Below are positions 1-9,991 of a DNA stretch of 64,000 bases, one piece after another (position 1 is the first letter of the stretch; each line of letters opens with the position of its first letter). This stretch comes from Xaviernesmea oryzae (GTDB taxonomy: Bacteria > Pseudomonadota > Alphaproteobacteria > Rhizobiales > Rhizobiaceae), in the NCBI RefSeq assembly GCF_900177415.1, contig NZ_FXAF01000006.1, forward strand, positions 1,450,001 to 1,514,000, written 5' to 3'. The position numbers and the translations under genes are program-made. The notes beneath the pieces were generated by a model, which saw nothing but the letters and a program-made list of their open reading frames with translations, had not been told where the DNA came from and made no database searches.

Positions 1-76
1 CAAAGCCGGATTTCGGGCTTCCGCAGGGGCCTCCGGAGCCCCATGTTTTATCCTTTCCTTAAGTCGGGAAGGCCTA

Positions 77-1619
<1,543 letters not shown>

Positions 1620-1648
<29 letters not shown>

Positions 1649-2543
1649 CAGGAGAAAGCCGGCCAAGGGGCCTGGCCTTCCGTCTCGCCTCCTGGCTGCG
1701 GCGGGACGCGCCGCCGCGCGCCATCCGAAGCCGGTGCTCGGCGTCGCGGCCTTCGGCGTGGTCTTCTCCTTCGTCGCCGCCAATGCGCTCTGGTACCAGC
1801 CGGGCGGCCATCCGGCTCCCTTCCTCGCCACCCGCGACTCCCATGATCCGAACGCGATCGCCGGCTATCGTCCGGTGCGCCGCGTCGCCCCCGAAGACGT
1901 GACGACCTTCCGCATCGAGCGGGCCGATCCGGATGCGCCGGCGCCGGAAGTCGTCCGGTCTCCGGCCGCGGAACCGACCGCGGCTCCCGTATCCGATCCC
2001 GTTCCGGCTGCCATACCCGCGCCGCGTCCGCAGGTTCTGCAGGAGCCGGTCAGGCAGGCGGCGTCCGAGCCCGCATCCGCCGCGCCGAAGGTTCCCGCCG
2101 AGACGGTCAGGGCCGCGCCTGCAAGGCCCGCCCAGCCGGCATCGTCCCCGTCGCCGAAGGCGGTTCCCCCAAACCGCCCGACGCAAAACGTCGCGGCGCG
2201 CGGCGAGGACCCGGTGGCCGCCGCGATCCGCGCGGCCGAGCGCGGCCCGTCCATGCGGCCGCCCGCCGACATTCCCAATCCGAATACGGGATCGAATCCC
2301 CGCCGGGTGGCGATGCCGGTCGCCCAGAAGCCGGCCACGTCGTCTTCCCCCTCGACCGATCTCGTGCTGCAGATCCAGCGCGGCCTGTCGAACATCGCCT
2401 ATGCGGATGTGGAAGTGGACGGCGTTGCCGGCGCACAGACCAAGGCGGCGATCCGCCGGTTCGAGAAGCACTACCGCCTGCCGGAAACCGGCGAGCCCAA
2501 CGAAATGGTGCTGAAGAAGCTGAAATCCATCGGGGCCTTGTAG
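1620..2543 (+). CDS. Membrane-anchored peptidoglycan-binding domain protein
   Basis: A 307-residue protein with a basic N-terminus, one transmembrane helix (about 40-60), a long Ala/Pro-rich linker (about 95-240) and a C-terminal PG_binding_1 domain (about 245-305, with the typical GAQTKAAIRRFEKHY segment). This layout suggests an inner-membrane protein reaching across the periplasm to bind the cell wall. No catalytic domain is present. The ATG at 1620 lies inside the end of the upstream kinase gene, which points to translational coupling. The linker is compositionally biased, so its length is probably not conserved. Confidence 0.8.
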
Positions 2544-2746
2544 CTCTCCGGTTTCGGGGGATTGCGCCGCTTTCCTGCCGCCCGGGATGACGTGTCCCTG
2601 TCCGCTGCGCCTCTGCATTGTCCGGCCGGCAAAGGGTACGCGGTCGTACCGATCAACCGGCGCCTTGATTTCAATGGTATCCTGGGTTTTGCGGCAGTCA
2701 GTCTTGAAGAGAAGGTTGCACGCCGGGGGGCGGCGGCAAGGTACTC

Positions 2747-2968
2747 ATGTGTGCACTCAATGACCGGCCCAACGACCGGATCGAGTTCAGCTCGCTCCCC
2801 CCAAGGCTGATCAGCGTCCTGTCCCGGCAGGGAATCTCGGATCTCTCGGTTCTCGCCGCCATGGACGACAGGCAAATACTTCTCCTCGACAATATAGGCC
2901 ACGACTATCTCCAGTTGATAAAGGCGGAGTTGGCGCGCGGCCGGGGAAAGTCTGTCCGGAAGCAATGA
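2747..2968 (+). CDS. Small protein resembling RNA polymerase alpha C-terminal domain
   Basis: A 73-residue ORF with good coding character. Its core (residues about 16-63) contains a pattern like LPPRLISVLSRQGISDL followed by LLLDNIGHDYLQLIKAEL. This recalls the helix-hairpin-helix fold of the RpoA C-terminal domain, in which the first helix is followed by a loop ending in a glycine and a basic helix. The resemblance is my reading of the pattern and not a database result. It stands alone between the peptidoglycan-binding gene and the DUF1491 gene on the same strand. Confidence 0.5.
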   Translation: MCALNDRPNDRIEFSSLPPRLISVLSRQGISDLSVLAAMDDRQILLLDNIGHDYLQLIKAELARGRGKSVRKQ

Positions 2969-3078
2969 TGCCGGGGCGCCGCTGCGCCGCAAAGTGCGCG
3001 AACGCCTACCTCTTTTGGCCGGATTGCAAACCGGCGGATGGCCGTTAGCATCCGATCCGGGACCCGCCGTCCCTGACC

Positions 3079-3136
3079 TGCGAGAGCGTCGTTTCGCCCA
3101 CCCCGGGTGTCCCCCGGGAGGAATGGCGCTCTCGCA
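3079..3136. repeat. Long hairpin in the intergenic space before the DUF1491 gene
   Basis: Perfect 10-bp arms TGCGAGAGCG (3079-3088) and CGCTCTCGCA (3127-3136) flank a 38-base loop that itself contains two CCCGGG sites. The stretch 2969-3249 has no convincing gene. The hairpin is followed by no T-run, so it does not look like a simple terminator. Confidence 0.4.
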
Positions 3137-3249
3137 GTATAATGCCGGAACGGCCGGGTTCTGTTTGTTCCGATGGCATCGCGCCGATGCGAACGGTGTT
3201 GGCGCGCCTGCCGATTTGCCCTCCGCGCCGAACCGCCTTAAGACAGGCC

Positions 3250-3594
3250 ATGCGCCTGAAATCCGATATCTTCGTCTCCGCCCTGATCCGCCGCGTCTTC
3301 GGGCTCGGCGGTTTTGCCGCCGTCGAGAAGAAGGGGGCGGAAGAGGCCGGCGCTATCTTCATCCGCCAGCGTTTCCGCGATGGGCTGGAAACGCTCTATG
3401 CGCCGGCCCCGCAGAACTTTTTCGGTGAGGACGACGGCCAGCGCAAATTCGAGGCGCGGGCGGAAAAGGCGGAGCCCGACGCCGTCCGCGACATGCTTTC
3501 CCGCGAGCTGCGCTTCGATCCGGATCTCTGGCTGGTGGAGCTGGAGACCGACGAGGTCGACGGGCTTTTCGAAATCGTCAGACCGTCCGCTTAG
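3250..3594 (+). CDS. DUF1491 family protein
   Basis: A 114-residue cytoplasmic protein of the alphaproteobacterial DUF1491 family, whose function is unknown. It opens MRLKSDIFVSALIRR and contains the acidic region FFGEDDGQRKFEARAE and the C-terminal DPDLWLVELETDEVDG typical of the family. The ATG at 3250 is chosen because family members start with this MRLKSD-type segment; the frame stays open upstream to 3142 but with unlikely codons. It converges with the DUF2336 gene on the opposite strand. Confidence 0.8.
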   Translation: MRLKSDIFVSALIRRVFGLGGFAAVEKKGAEEAGAIFIRQRFRDGLETLYAPAPQNFFGEDDGQRKFEARAEKAEPDAVRDMLSRELRFDPDLWLVELETDEVDGLFEIVRPSA

Positions 3595-3645
3595 CCGGCC
3601 TCGGTTGACTGGTCCCAGTTGAGTGGCCCTGGTTGACCGACCTTG

Positions 3646-4647
3646 TCAGCGTGCCCGGCGCAGCGGGCGGCGCACGCTCGCCGTCGTGCGGATCAGCCGC
3701 GGCAGGGCTTCGTGTCCCTCGGCCTCGCGGTCTCCGGAGGCTGCCGGCCGGGGCTGCGGTTCGGCATAGGTGTAGCGGTCGGCGCGGCGCCAGGCTTCGA
3801 CGCGCCGGCCGCATTCGCTCTCGTCGAGCGAGTTCCAGAGCGAAGCGGCCCGCGTTTCGCCATCCTCGCCGGCCCCGAGGTGGTCGTAGAGCCGCTGCAG
3901 GATGAAGACGGCATCCTCGCCGTCCATGGCGAGGCCCTTCAGCGTCGTGGCGAGCTGCTGGCCGGAAATATCGAGCATGATGCGTTCGGAGAGCCAATGG
4001 CTGGCCGAAAGCGCGTCGGCGAGCACGGTGGCGAAGAGGCCGGTCTCGCGGTTGCGGGCGAATCGCACCAGCAGCGCCTCCTGGATCGGCGAGAGGTTGC
4101 GCAAGCCGAGCCGATCCCCGGCAGGCCGGTCGATATGGCCGGCGAGCGCCTTGAGGCGCCGGCGCAGCTCCTCCTCGCGCCCCAGCCGCCCGGCGTCTTC
4201 CGCCCCGTGCCGTTCCTGCCGTTCCTGCCGAGGCGCGTCGATGCCGGCGATCGCCGTATCGTGGCGCTTGACGTGGTCGTGGCGCAGCCCGACAAGCGCG
4301 TCGATGACGGTCGGCGACAATGCCTCGCGGAGCACGATGGCGCGGGCATGTGCCTCGCCCTGCGTGCGGGCGATGGCGATCAGCGCGTCGTCGGAAAGGC
4401 AGGTCGAGGCGGTGAGGAACGGGGCGGCGATCGCGATCGGCTGGCTGGCGATGAAGAAGGCGACGGCCGGCGGCACGTTCCTGGACTGCGACAGCGCCGC
4501 GACGGCATCCCGGCGGGCCTTTTCCGAGGAGGCCGAGAACAGCGGCGCGAAGAGTTCGGCGAACTGTCGAAGTTCCGACCGCGAAGGATGCGGCAGACTT
4601 TCGAAGCTCGTCACGGTGGCCATCAGAACCACATCCTTCTTGCGCAT
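3646..4647 (-). CDS. DUF2336 domain-containing protein
   Basis: Protein of about 333 residues rich in short alpha-helical repeats (SSEKARRDAVAALSQS, SLDESECGRRVEAWRRADRY), as in the HEAT-like DUF2336 family of alphaproteobacteria. No catalytic motif is visible. Starts are possible at ATG 4647 (GAGAGG at good spacing, used here), ATG 4623 (AGAAGG upstream) and TTG 4713. It is transcribed toward the DUF1491 gene, with a 51-bp gap between the stop codons. Its role is unknown; repeat proteins of this kind usually mediate protein contacts. Confidence 0.75.
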   Translation of the reverse strand: MRKKDVVLMATVTSFESLPHPSRSELRQFAELFAPLFSASSEKARRDAVAALSQSRNVPPAVAFFIASQPIAIAAPFLTASTCLSDDALIAIARTQGEAHARAIVLREALSPTVIDALVGLRHDHVKRHDTAIAGIDAPRQERQERHGAEDAGRLGREEELRRRLKALAGHIDRPAGDRLGLRNLSPIQEALLVRFARNRETGLFATVLADALSASHWLSERIMLDISGQQLATTLKGLAMDGEDAVFILQRLYDHLGAGEDGETRAASLWNSLDESECGRRVEAWRRADRYTYAEPQPRPAASGDREAEGHEALPRLIRTTASVRRPLRRAR

Positions 4648-4862
4648 GGCCTGGGGCCTCTCAAGGTCTCGAAACTCGTTCGTCACGGGCAAACTCACAT
4701 CGACGCAATACAATCCGGTGGTGCCGCGAAGCGCTCGGGCTCGCCTGCAAGGCTTGCCTGATGGCCGTCATCGTACCTTGCCTGGGAAAACTCTCCCCCA
4801 AGCCCCACTCACGCAGCCGTGAAAACATCTGCCGGAAGGGGGGCTCTGGTTTAACCGGATGC

Positions 4863-4879
4863 TAACCCTCTGAGGGTTA
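4863..4879. promoter_or_regulatory. Perfect 17-bp palindrome in a 730-bp gene-free stretch
   Basis: TAACCCTC and GAGGGTTA flank a single T, a perfect dyad typical of a homodimeric repressor site. The stretch 4648-5376 holds no ORF that I would call a gene. Confidence 0.4.
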
Positions 4880-5040
4880 ACGGTCGGTGAAAACGGATCG
4901 TTTTGATACGTCTGTCGTTTTCCGGAGTTCTGGTGTGCCGGTGCGGGAAGGGGTCTTTCCTCCGCCGGCATCGGCCCCGGGAAATGAACCAAACAGCCGC
5001 TTCCGCGTTTTCATGCGGGCAACAGACATGCATCGGTAGC

Positions 5041-5059
5041 AAATGCTATTTTAGCATTT
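5041..5059. promoter_or_regulatory. AT-rich 19-bp dyad in the same gene-free stretch
   Basis: AAATGCTA and TAGCATTT flank TTT. The surrounding 40 bases are much more AT-rich than the rest of the window, as expected of a promoter or operator. No -35/-10 pair can be assigned with confidence. Confidence 0.35.
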
Positions 5060-5376
5060 ATCGATTGTTAACGCTGCTCTGGCTGAATTTGCGAAGTACC
5101 GGCGCGTGACTGCCGGGTTCAGGTTCCGGATGGTTCCTGCGTTTTCGGCCGGGCTAAGTTCCAGGTCCGGCCTTCGGGGCCATCCTTCATCTCCGGCCGG
5201 TTCGGCGGGGCCGGCCGTCAATGCCGAAATGTCGTTGCGCTTTTTTGAAAGCGCTCAGACGAGAAAGGCGCGCATGCCCGGAACTTTCATTTCGGGAAGC
5301 GCCGGCCCTCGGAAAGAGGGCAGGGTGAGATCGGTCCGTCTTCATCCGTCTCGAATTCCTGAAAACGGAGACGAGC

Positions 5377-5553
5377 ATGGCAGAGATCGTAGTGTTGAAC
5401 AGGTGGAAGGCCGAGCATGTGCCCCGGCCGCAGATCAGGATCGGCGAGAGCGAGGATGCCGGCCGGCTTCTGCTGTTCACGGGGGTGCGTTACGAACGTT
5501 TCGACGACCGGGGGGACCGCAAGGCCGAAAATCACGCCGTCCGGGCCGATTGA
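5377..5553 (+). CDS. Small conserved-looking protein, 58 residues
   Basis: ATG at 5377, preceded by an ACGGAGACGAGC segment with a usable Shine-Dalgarno. It encodes a 58-residue protein opening MAEIVVLNRWKAEHVPRP and containing LLLFTGVRYERFDDR. It has no signal peptide or membrane segment. I recognise this type of short protein as a rhizobial hypothetical but know no function. It converges on the DUF1254 gene, 23 bases away. Confidence 0.6.
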   Translation: MAEIVVLNRWKAEHVPRPQIRIGESEDAGRLLLFTGVRYERFDDRGDRKAENHAVRAD

Positions 5554-5576
5554 TCGGTCGGCCTTGAAATTCACCG

Positions 5577-6158
5577 TCAGAACCGGCTCCGCGACCGCCA
5601 TTCGAAGGGCGTGCAGGTCGCCTGCGACAGGAATTGCGAGGCGATATCCGCAAAGCTCGGCTGCGGCACGAGGCTTCTGAGAACCACATATCCCTCCGCC
5701 TGCGTCGTCTCCACGAGGATGGACTGCGAGAGCGCGGGAGGCTGCGCCTGGCGCAGCGACGTGAGCTGCACCGGCGTGGCGATCACCACGTCCAGCACGC
5801 CGCCGGCCGAGGTGCGGTCGTTGATGCTGAAGACCTCGTTGGACGACTGGTCGTAGACGGCAAGCGACCAGAAGGGCACGCCGCCATTGGGAGCGGTGAG
5901 CCGCAACGGCCCTTCCGAGACGTCGAAGGCGCAGACCGCCGTATCCACGAACGGATCGTTCTTGGAAAGCCCCGCCCGGTCCGGTTTTTCGCCGAGGCGG
6001 TAGAAACGGTGGCTCTCGCCTTCCGCCAGCACCCGCGTATAGGCGTCGCGTTCGCTGAAGTCCGGCAGCAGCAGCACGATGACCAGATGCAGCAGTGCCG
6101 CGCCGATGAGGCCCGTGACGGCGGCGAAAAGGACCTGCAGCGCGAAAATTCTAGGCAT
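5577..6158 (-). CDS. DUF1254 domain membrane protein
   Basis: A 193-residue protein with one N-terminal transmembrane helix (about 8-32) and a periplasmic DUF1254-type domain (VCAFDVSEGPLRLTAPNG, FWSLAVYDQSSNEVFSIND). It is shorter than the full DUF1254-DUF1214 fusion proteins of other bacteria; here the two domains are on separate genes. Its ATG overlaps the stop of the DUF1214 gene by 8 bases, so the two are translated from one message and probably act together. The biochemical role of this family is not established. Confidence 0.75.
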   Translation of the reverse strand: MPRIFALQVLFAAVTGLIGAALLHLVIVLLLPDFSERDAYTRVLAEGESHRFYRLGEKPDRAGLSKNDPFVDTAVCAFDVSEGPLRLTAPNGGVPFWSLAVYDQSSNEVFSINDRTSAGGVLDVVIATPVQLTSLRQAQPPALSQSILVETTQAEGYVVLRSLVPQPSFADIASQFLSQATCTPFEWRSRSRF

Positions 6159-6783
6159 TCCCGCACCCGGTTCTCTCGATGCGCGGCATGGAAAGATCGA
6201 TGAGGCCGGAACTGCCGGCCGTCGGCGTGTCGAAGAGCGTCAGCGTCAGCCGGAACGGGCCGGCTTCCGGCACGGCAAGCCAGTTGCCGGGCTTCGCGGT
6301 CGCGGACATGACGATGTCGAAGCCGCCGTCTCCGTCGCGCAGGACCATGCGCGAGTTGAGCGCCCTCGGCAGGTCGGATTGTGCCGAAGGAGGCGCGGCG
6401 CCCGGAGCCGCGGCGAACAGCGTCCAGAAGCGCGCAGGCGGCGTATGGCCCGTCAGGCGGTAGGAGCAGTTTCCCGTAAGCCGCGCGCCCGTTTCGTCGA
6501 CTGCGGCGGTGAAGACGAGGCCCTCGGCGCTCGCATAGAGCAGCTTGCCGGCATTCGCCCGGTGCGATTTCGCGTAAGGATCGGCTTTCGCCGTCTGCGC
6601 TTCCGGAAAGGCTTCCCAGGCGCCGAGCCTGATGGCGCCGAATCCGATGGTCGCATCGAGCGCCACGAGGGTGGACCAGATCCCGCCGCCGAAGGCGATG
6701 GCAAGCGCGATCGCGATGAGGAAGGGAACACGGAACACGGGTTTGCTTTGGCCCTCGGGATAGCTGTGTCGGAGGGTTAGCAT
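6151..6783 (-). CDS. DUF1214 domain membrane protein
   Basis: A 210-residue protein starting at ATG 6783 (MLTLRHSYPEGQ). It has one transmembrane segment (about 16-43, FLIAIALAIAFGGGIWSTLVAL) and a DUF1214-like periplasmic domain (RLTGNCSYRLTGHTPPARFWTL and MPRIERTGC near the end). It is the upstream member of a two-gene operon with the DUF1254 gene. An upstream in-frame codon at 6837 would add 18 unlikely residues. Confidence 0.75.
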   Translation of the reverse strand: MLTLRHSYPEGQSKPVFRVPFLIAIALAIAFGGGIWSTLVALDATIGFGAIRLGAWEAFPEAQTAKADPYAKSHRANAGKLLYASAEGLVFTAAVDETGARLTGNCSYRLTGHTPPARFWTLFAAAPGAAPPSAQSDLPRALNSRMVLRDGDGGFDIVMSATAKPGNWLAVPEAGPFRLTLTLFDTPTAGSSGLIDLSMPRIERTGCGNA

Positions 6784-6871
6784 TGATTCCCGCAGGGGGG
6801 AATGGGTTGTTGGCGACAACGTGGCTTGAAGATGCAACGATAATTCAACCAGCGGACGATATTATTCCCCC

Positions 6872-7279
6872 ATGCCGATTCGCTATGCCGTCCCGCCCGG
6901 CACACTTTTGTTGTGCGATTATTCTCTCGGTGGCTTCGTGCCGCCGGAAATGGTGAAACGACGGCCCGCAATCGTCATATCTCCACGCCTGCCTCACCGG
7001 GATGGGCTCTGCGCCGTTGTTCCTGTTTCTACGACGCCGCCTCCGCGCAACGTCGCTTATGTCATCGAGTTCAAGCTTGATCCGGTGCTGCCCGCTCCTT
7101 TTGATTCGCCTGTGATGTGGGCCAAATGCGATATGGTCGCGACAGTGAGTTTTAGCCGTCTCGATCTCTTCCGCACCGGGAGAGACCAGCAAGGCAAGCG
7201 TAAGTATCTGGCACGGCGAGTGGATCGGGAGACCTTCGAAAAGGTTTGCGCCGGCATTCGCGCCGGCCTTGGAATTTAA
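6872..7279 (+). CDS. PemK/MazF-family toxin-like protein, no antitoxin beside it
   Basis: A 135-residue protein with the PemK/MazF outline: PGTLLLCDYSLGGFVPPEMVKRRPAIVIS, then VVPVSTTPP and MWAKCDMVATVSFSRLD. MazF-type proteins are mRNA endoribonucleases neutralised by a small partner, normally encoded just upstream. Here the 88 bases upstream hold no antitoxin ORF, and what follows is a truncated HigA fragment. It is therefore an orphan toxin or a distant member with another job. The ATG at 6872 follows an AT-rich promoter-like segment. Confidence 0.7.
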   Translation: MPIRYAVPPGTLLLCDYSLGGFVPPEMVKRRPAIVISPRLPHRDGLCAVVPVSTTPPPRNVAYVIEFKLDPVLPAPFDSPVMWAKCDMVATVSFSRLDLFRTGRDQQGKRKYLARRVDRETFEKVCAGIRAGLGI

Positions 7280-7363
7280 CTTGATATTCAGACCGCAATC
7301 TCCATATTGGGGATGATTGCTGGCGGCGAAAGCCGTTCAGCCTCAAGACCTCTCTGGAGGCAG

Positions 7364-7405
7364 ACCCCGTCACTGCGATAACAAGCATGGCGGGGTTTCT
7401 TGTTT
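7364..7405 (+). terminator. Possible Rho-independent terminator after the PemK-like gene
   Basis: ACCCCG (7364-7369) pairs with CGGGGT (7391-7396), followed by TTTCTTGTTT. The stem is only 6 bp and the loop is long, so the call is weak. Confidence 0.3.
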
Positions 7406-7426
7406 CTGATTTTGCGAGGCCTGCCC

Positions 7427-7567
7427 ATGTCGAAATCATCGACTACCACGGCTGAGACCGAACGGCTGCACAATCCCCATCCCGGAGAAATTCTTCTTGA
7501 GGATTTCCTCAATCCGATGGCGCTCAGCCGGAAGGGGCTGGCGCGTGCCATCGGTGCCGCGCGCCGC
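7427..7567 (+). pseudogene. Truncated HigA-type antitoxin
   Basis: From ATG 7427 the frame reads MSKSSTTTAETERL and then HPGEILLEDFLNPMALSRKG, the N-terminal signature of the HigA addiction-module antitoxin (XRE-type helix-turn-helix). The match stops after about 45 residues at RAIGAARRL. From there the sequence is the 3' end of the convergent penicillin-binding protein gene, so the second half of the helix-turn-helix and the C-terminus are missing. No HigB toxin is nearby. The simplest reading is a deletion that fused the start of an antitoxin gene to the end of the PBP gene. Confidence 0.65.
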
Positions 7568-7574
7568 CTGACCC

Positions 7575-9827
7575 CTACCGCCGCAGTTCCACACTGGCCG
7601 GTGTTGCGGCGATGGCGGAGGGTTGGGTCGGTCCGTTTTCGCCGGCATCGGCCACTTTCGTGCCGGCGGGAGCGAGCGGGCCGGCATTCTTCAGGTTTTC
7701 GGCGATCTGTTTCAGGACCCGGGTGGATTCGGCCGAAAGCGAGCGCGGGCGCACGAGCGCCGGCAGGGCGGGTTCGCCCTCCTTCTTCGCCACGGCGGTT
7801 CCCTTGTGGTCGCCGGTCGGGAGCGGGTCCTTGATGCCGGGGATGGGTTTCAGTTCGATGCCCTGATGGGCATAGTCCATCACGGTCTTGAAGGTCATGG
7901 CGGGCAGCGCGCCGCCCGTCATGTCCTTCATCGGCGTGAAGTCGTCGTTGCCGAACCAGACGGCGGTCGTGTAGTTGCCGGTAAACCCGATGAACCAGGC
8001 GTCGCGATAGTTCTGCGAGGTGCCGGTCTTGCCGCCCGTGACGATGCCGCCGTCGAGTGCGGCCCGGCGGGCGGTGCCGATCACCGGGATCTGCGTCAGG
8101 ATGCGGTTCATCGACGACATCGCCTGTTCGGAGAGGACGCGCTTGGCCGGCGGTTCGTCGCGGTTGAAATCGTAGAGCACCTCGCCGCCGTAGCCCAGCA
8201 CCTGTTCGATGCCGTGGCGGCGCGACTGCATGCCGCCCGCCGGCATGACCGCATAGCCCGTCGCCTGGTCGAGCACGGTCACTTCCGAGGTGCCGAGCGG
8301 GATGGTCTTGTCGGTCCTGAGCGGCGTTTCGATGCCCATCGCCTTGGCGGTCTTGGCGATCACCTCGGTGCCGAGATAGTCCTTGGCGAGCCGGACGGGC
8401 ACGGTGTTGAGCGACTGCGCCATGGCCGAAAGCAGCGTCACCTTGCCCTTGTAGGACCGCCCGTAATTCTGCGGCGACCAGCCGCGCCAGGTGATCGGCG
8501 CATCCGAGATGACCGATTCCGGCGTGAAACCGTTCTCCATGGCGGCGGAATAGGTATAGAGCTTGAAGGAGGAGCCCGGCTGGCGCAGTGCCTTGGTGGC
8601 GCGGTTGAACTGGCTTTCGCCGTAGTCCCGGCCGCCGACCATGGCGCGCACGGCTCCGCCGTTCTCGATCATGACGAGCGCGCCCTGCTTGACCTTGTAG
8701 GCTTCGCCGTATTCGCGCAGGCTCGATTCCATCGCGGCGTCCGCCGCCTGCTGCAGGCCCATGTCGATCGTCGTACGCACGACCACGGAATGTTCGCGGA
8801 TCTTGCCGGCGGCGGCGAGCCGCTGCACCTCCTCGAAGGCCCAGTCGAGGAAATAGTCGGGCGCCTTGACATCCGCCCGGTCGACGACGGTGGCCGGGTT
8901 GCGGCGTGCCGCGATCACCTGGCCCTCGGTCATCATCCCGCCCTGCACGATGTTGGAGAGGACCTCGTTGGCCCGGCCGCGCGCCGCCGGCAGGTTGACG
9001 TGCGGGGCGTATTTCGCCGGCGCCTTGAAGAGGCCGGCGAGCATGGCGGATTCGGCGAGGTTCACTTCCGTGATGTTCTTGCCGAAATAGAACTGCGCCG
9101 CCGCCGCCGCCCCGAACGTGCCGGCGCCCATATAGGCCCGGTCGAGATAGAGCGACAGGATCTCCTTCTTGGAGAGGTTCGCCTCCAGCCACACCGCCAG
9201 GAAGGCTTCCTTGATCTTTCGTTCGATCGACCGTTCGTTGGTGAGGAAGAGGTTCTTGGCGAGCTGCTGGGTGATGGTCGAGCCGCCCTGCACGACGCCG
9301 CCGGCCTTGGCGTTCTCGGTCATGGCGCGGGCAAGCCCGATGAAATCGATGCCGTAGTGGTCGAAGAAACGGCGGTCCTCGGTCGCCAGCACGGCCTTGA
9401 TCAGATGGTCGGGCAGTTCGTCGATCGGCACGGAATCCTCGTGGATGATGCCGCGATGGCCGATGACGTTGCCGTACCGGTCGAGAAGGGTGACGGCGAA
9501 ATCGCCGCGGTTTCTCCAGTCCTCCTTGGTTTCCTCGAAGGCGGGAAGGGCAAGCACCAGAAGGGCGACGAAGCCGGCCGTGCCGAGCGTCATGGCTTCG
9601 CCGGCAACCTCGAAGGCGGCGCGCTTCCAGCCGCGAACGCGGAACCTGCGGGAAAAGATGGTGATCTCCTCCCATATTTCGCCGAGCTTGAAGCCGAGAT
9701 TCCAGACGGTGGAGTCGATCCAGGAGTCGATGCGCAGCAGGATGTGGCGCCTCCTGCGCGGCTGCCCGGGAGGCAGCTCTTCGGATGACTTTGGCTCGTC
9801 CTGCACCGTGCAATAACCCCCGCCCAT
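7575..9827 (-). CDS. PBP1A-family bifunctional peptidoglycan synthase
   Basis: A class A penicillin-binding protein of 750 residues that polymerises and cross-links peptidoglycan in the periplasm. It has a cytoplasmic N-terminus, one transmembrane segment (about 80-97) and a GT51 glycosyltransferase domain with catalytic Glu150 in ATEDRRFFDH and GGSTITQQLAKNLFL. The transpeptidase domain has Ser419 in the SSFK box, SLN at 472-474 and KTG at 600-602. A Pro/Ala-rich tail follows KTG by about 70 residues. It is divergent from the YcgN-like gene across a 164-bp promoter region. Which of the several rhizobial PBP1 paralogues it is cannot be settled here. Confidence 0.9.
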   Translation of the reverse strand: MGGGYCTVQDEPKSSEELPPGQPRRRRHILLRIDSWIDSTVWNLGFKLGEIWEEITIFSRRFRVRGWKRAAFEVAGEAMTLGTAGFVALLVLALPAFEETKEDWRNRGDFAVTLLDRYGNVIGHRGIIHEDSVPIDELPDHLIKAVLATEDRRFFDHYGIDFIGLARAMTENAKAGGVVQGGSTITQQLAKNLFLTNERSIERKIKEAFLAVWLEANLSKKEILSLYLDRAYMGAGTFGAAAAAQFYFGKNITEVNLAESAMLAGLFKAPAKYAPHVNLPAARGRANEVLSNIVQGGMMTEGQVIAARRNPATVVDRADVKAPDYFLDWAFEEVQRLAAAGKIREHSVVVRTTIDMGLQQAADAAMESSLREYGEAYKVKQGALVMIENGGAVRAMVGGRDYGESQFNRATKALRQPGSSFKLYTYSAAMENGFTPESVISDAPITWRGWSPQNYGRSYKGKVTLLSAMAQSLNTVPVRLAKDYLGTEVIAKTAKAMGIETPLRTDKTIPLGTSEVTVLDQATGYAVMPAGGMQSRRHGIEQVLGYGGEVLYDFNRDEPPAKRVLSEQAMSSMNRILTQIPVIGTARRAALDGGIVTGGKTGTSQNYRDAWFIGFTGNYTTAVWFGNDDFTPMKDMTGGALPAMTFKTVMDYAHQGIELKPIPGIKDPLPTGDHKGTAVAKKEGEPALPALVRPRSLSAESTRVLKQIAENLKNAGPLAPAGTKVADAGENGPTQPSAIAATPASVELRR

Positions 9828-9991
9828 TGTGAGATGTGCTTGACGCCGTCCCGCGCAGGGATCAAGAGCATGAGCCTCTCACCGTTATTCAGCAATAGCT
9901 GACAAATGGTTGATACGCGATAGCCAAATCGCAACAGGGTAAAGGGCGGCGCGGGCATTTGTTCCACGTTGCCGCAAAAGTGATCCGAAGA

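Noticed and set aside
3142..3249. N-terminal extension of the DUF1491 protein
   Set aside because: The extension (MPERPGSVCSDGIAP) is unlike family members, which start at the MRLKSD segment.
4903..5109. 68-codon frame MIRLSFSGVLVCRC
   Set aside because: No ribosome-binding site, unusual composition (many Cys/Arg/Ser) and it crosses the dyad at 5041; not credible as a gene.
7623..9788. Long open frame antisense to the PBP1A gene
   Set aside because: Arg/Gly/His/Asp-rich translation with no recognisable domain, exactly opposite a clearly coding gene; a GC-rich codon shadow.
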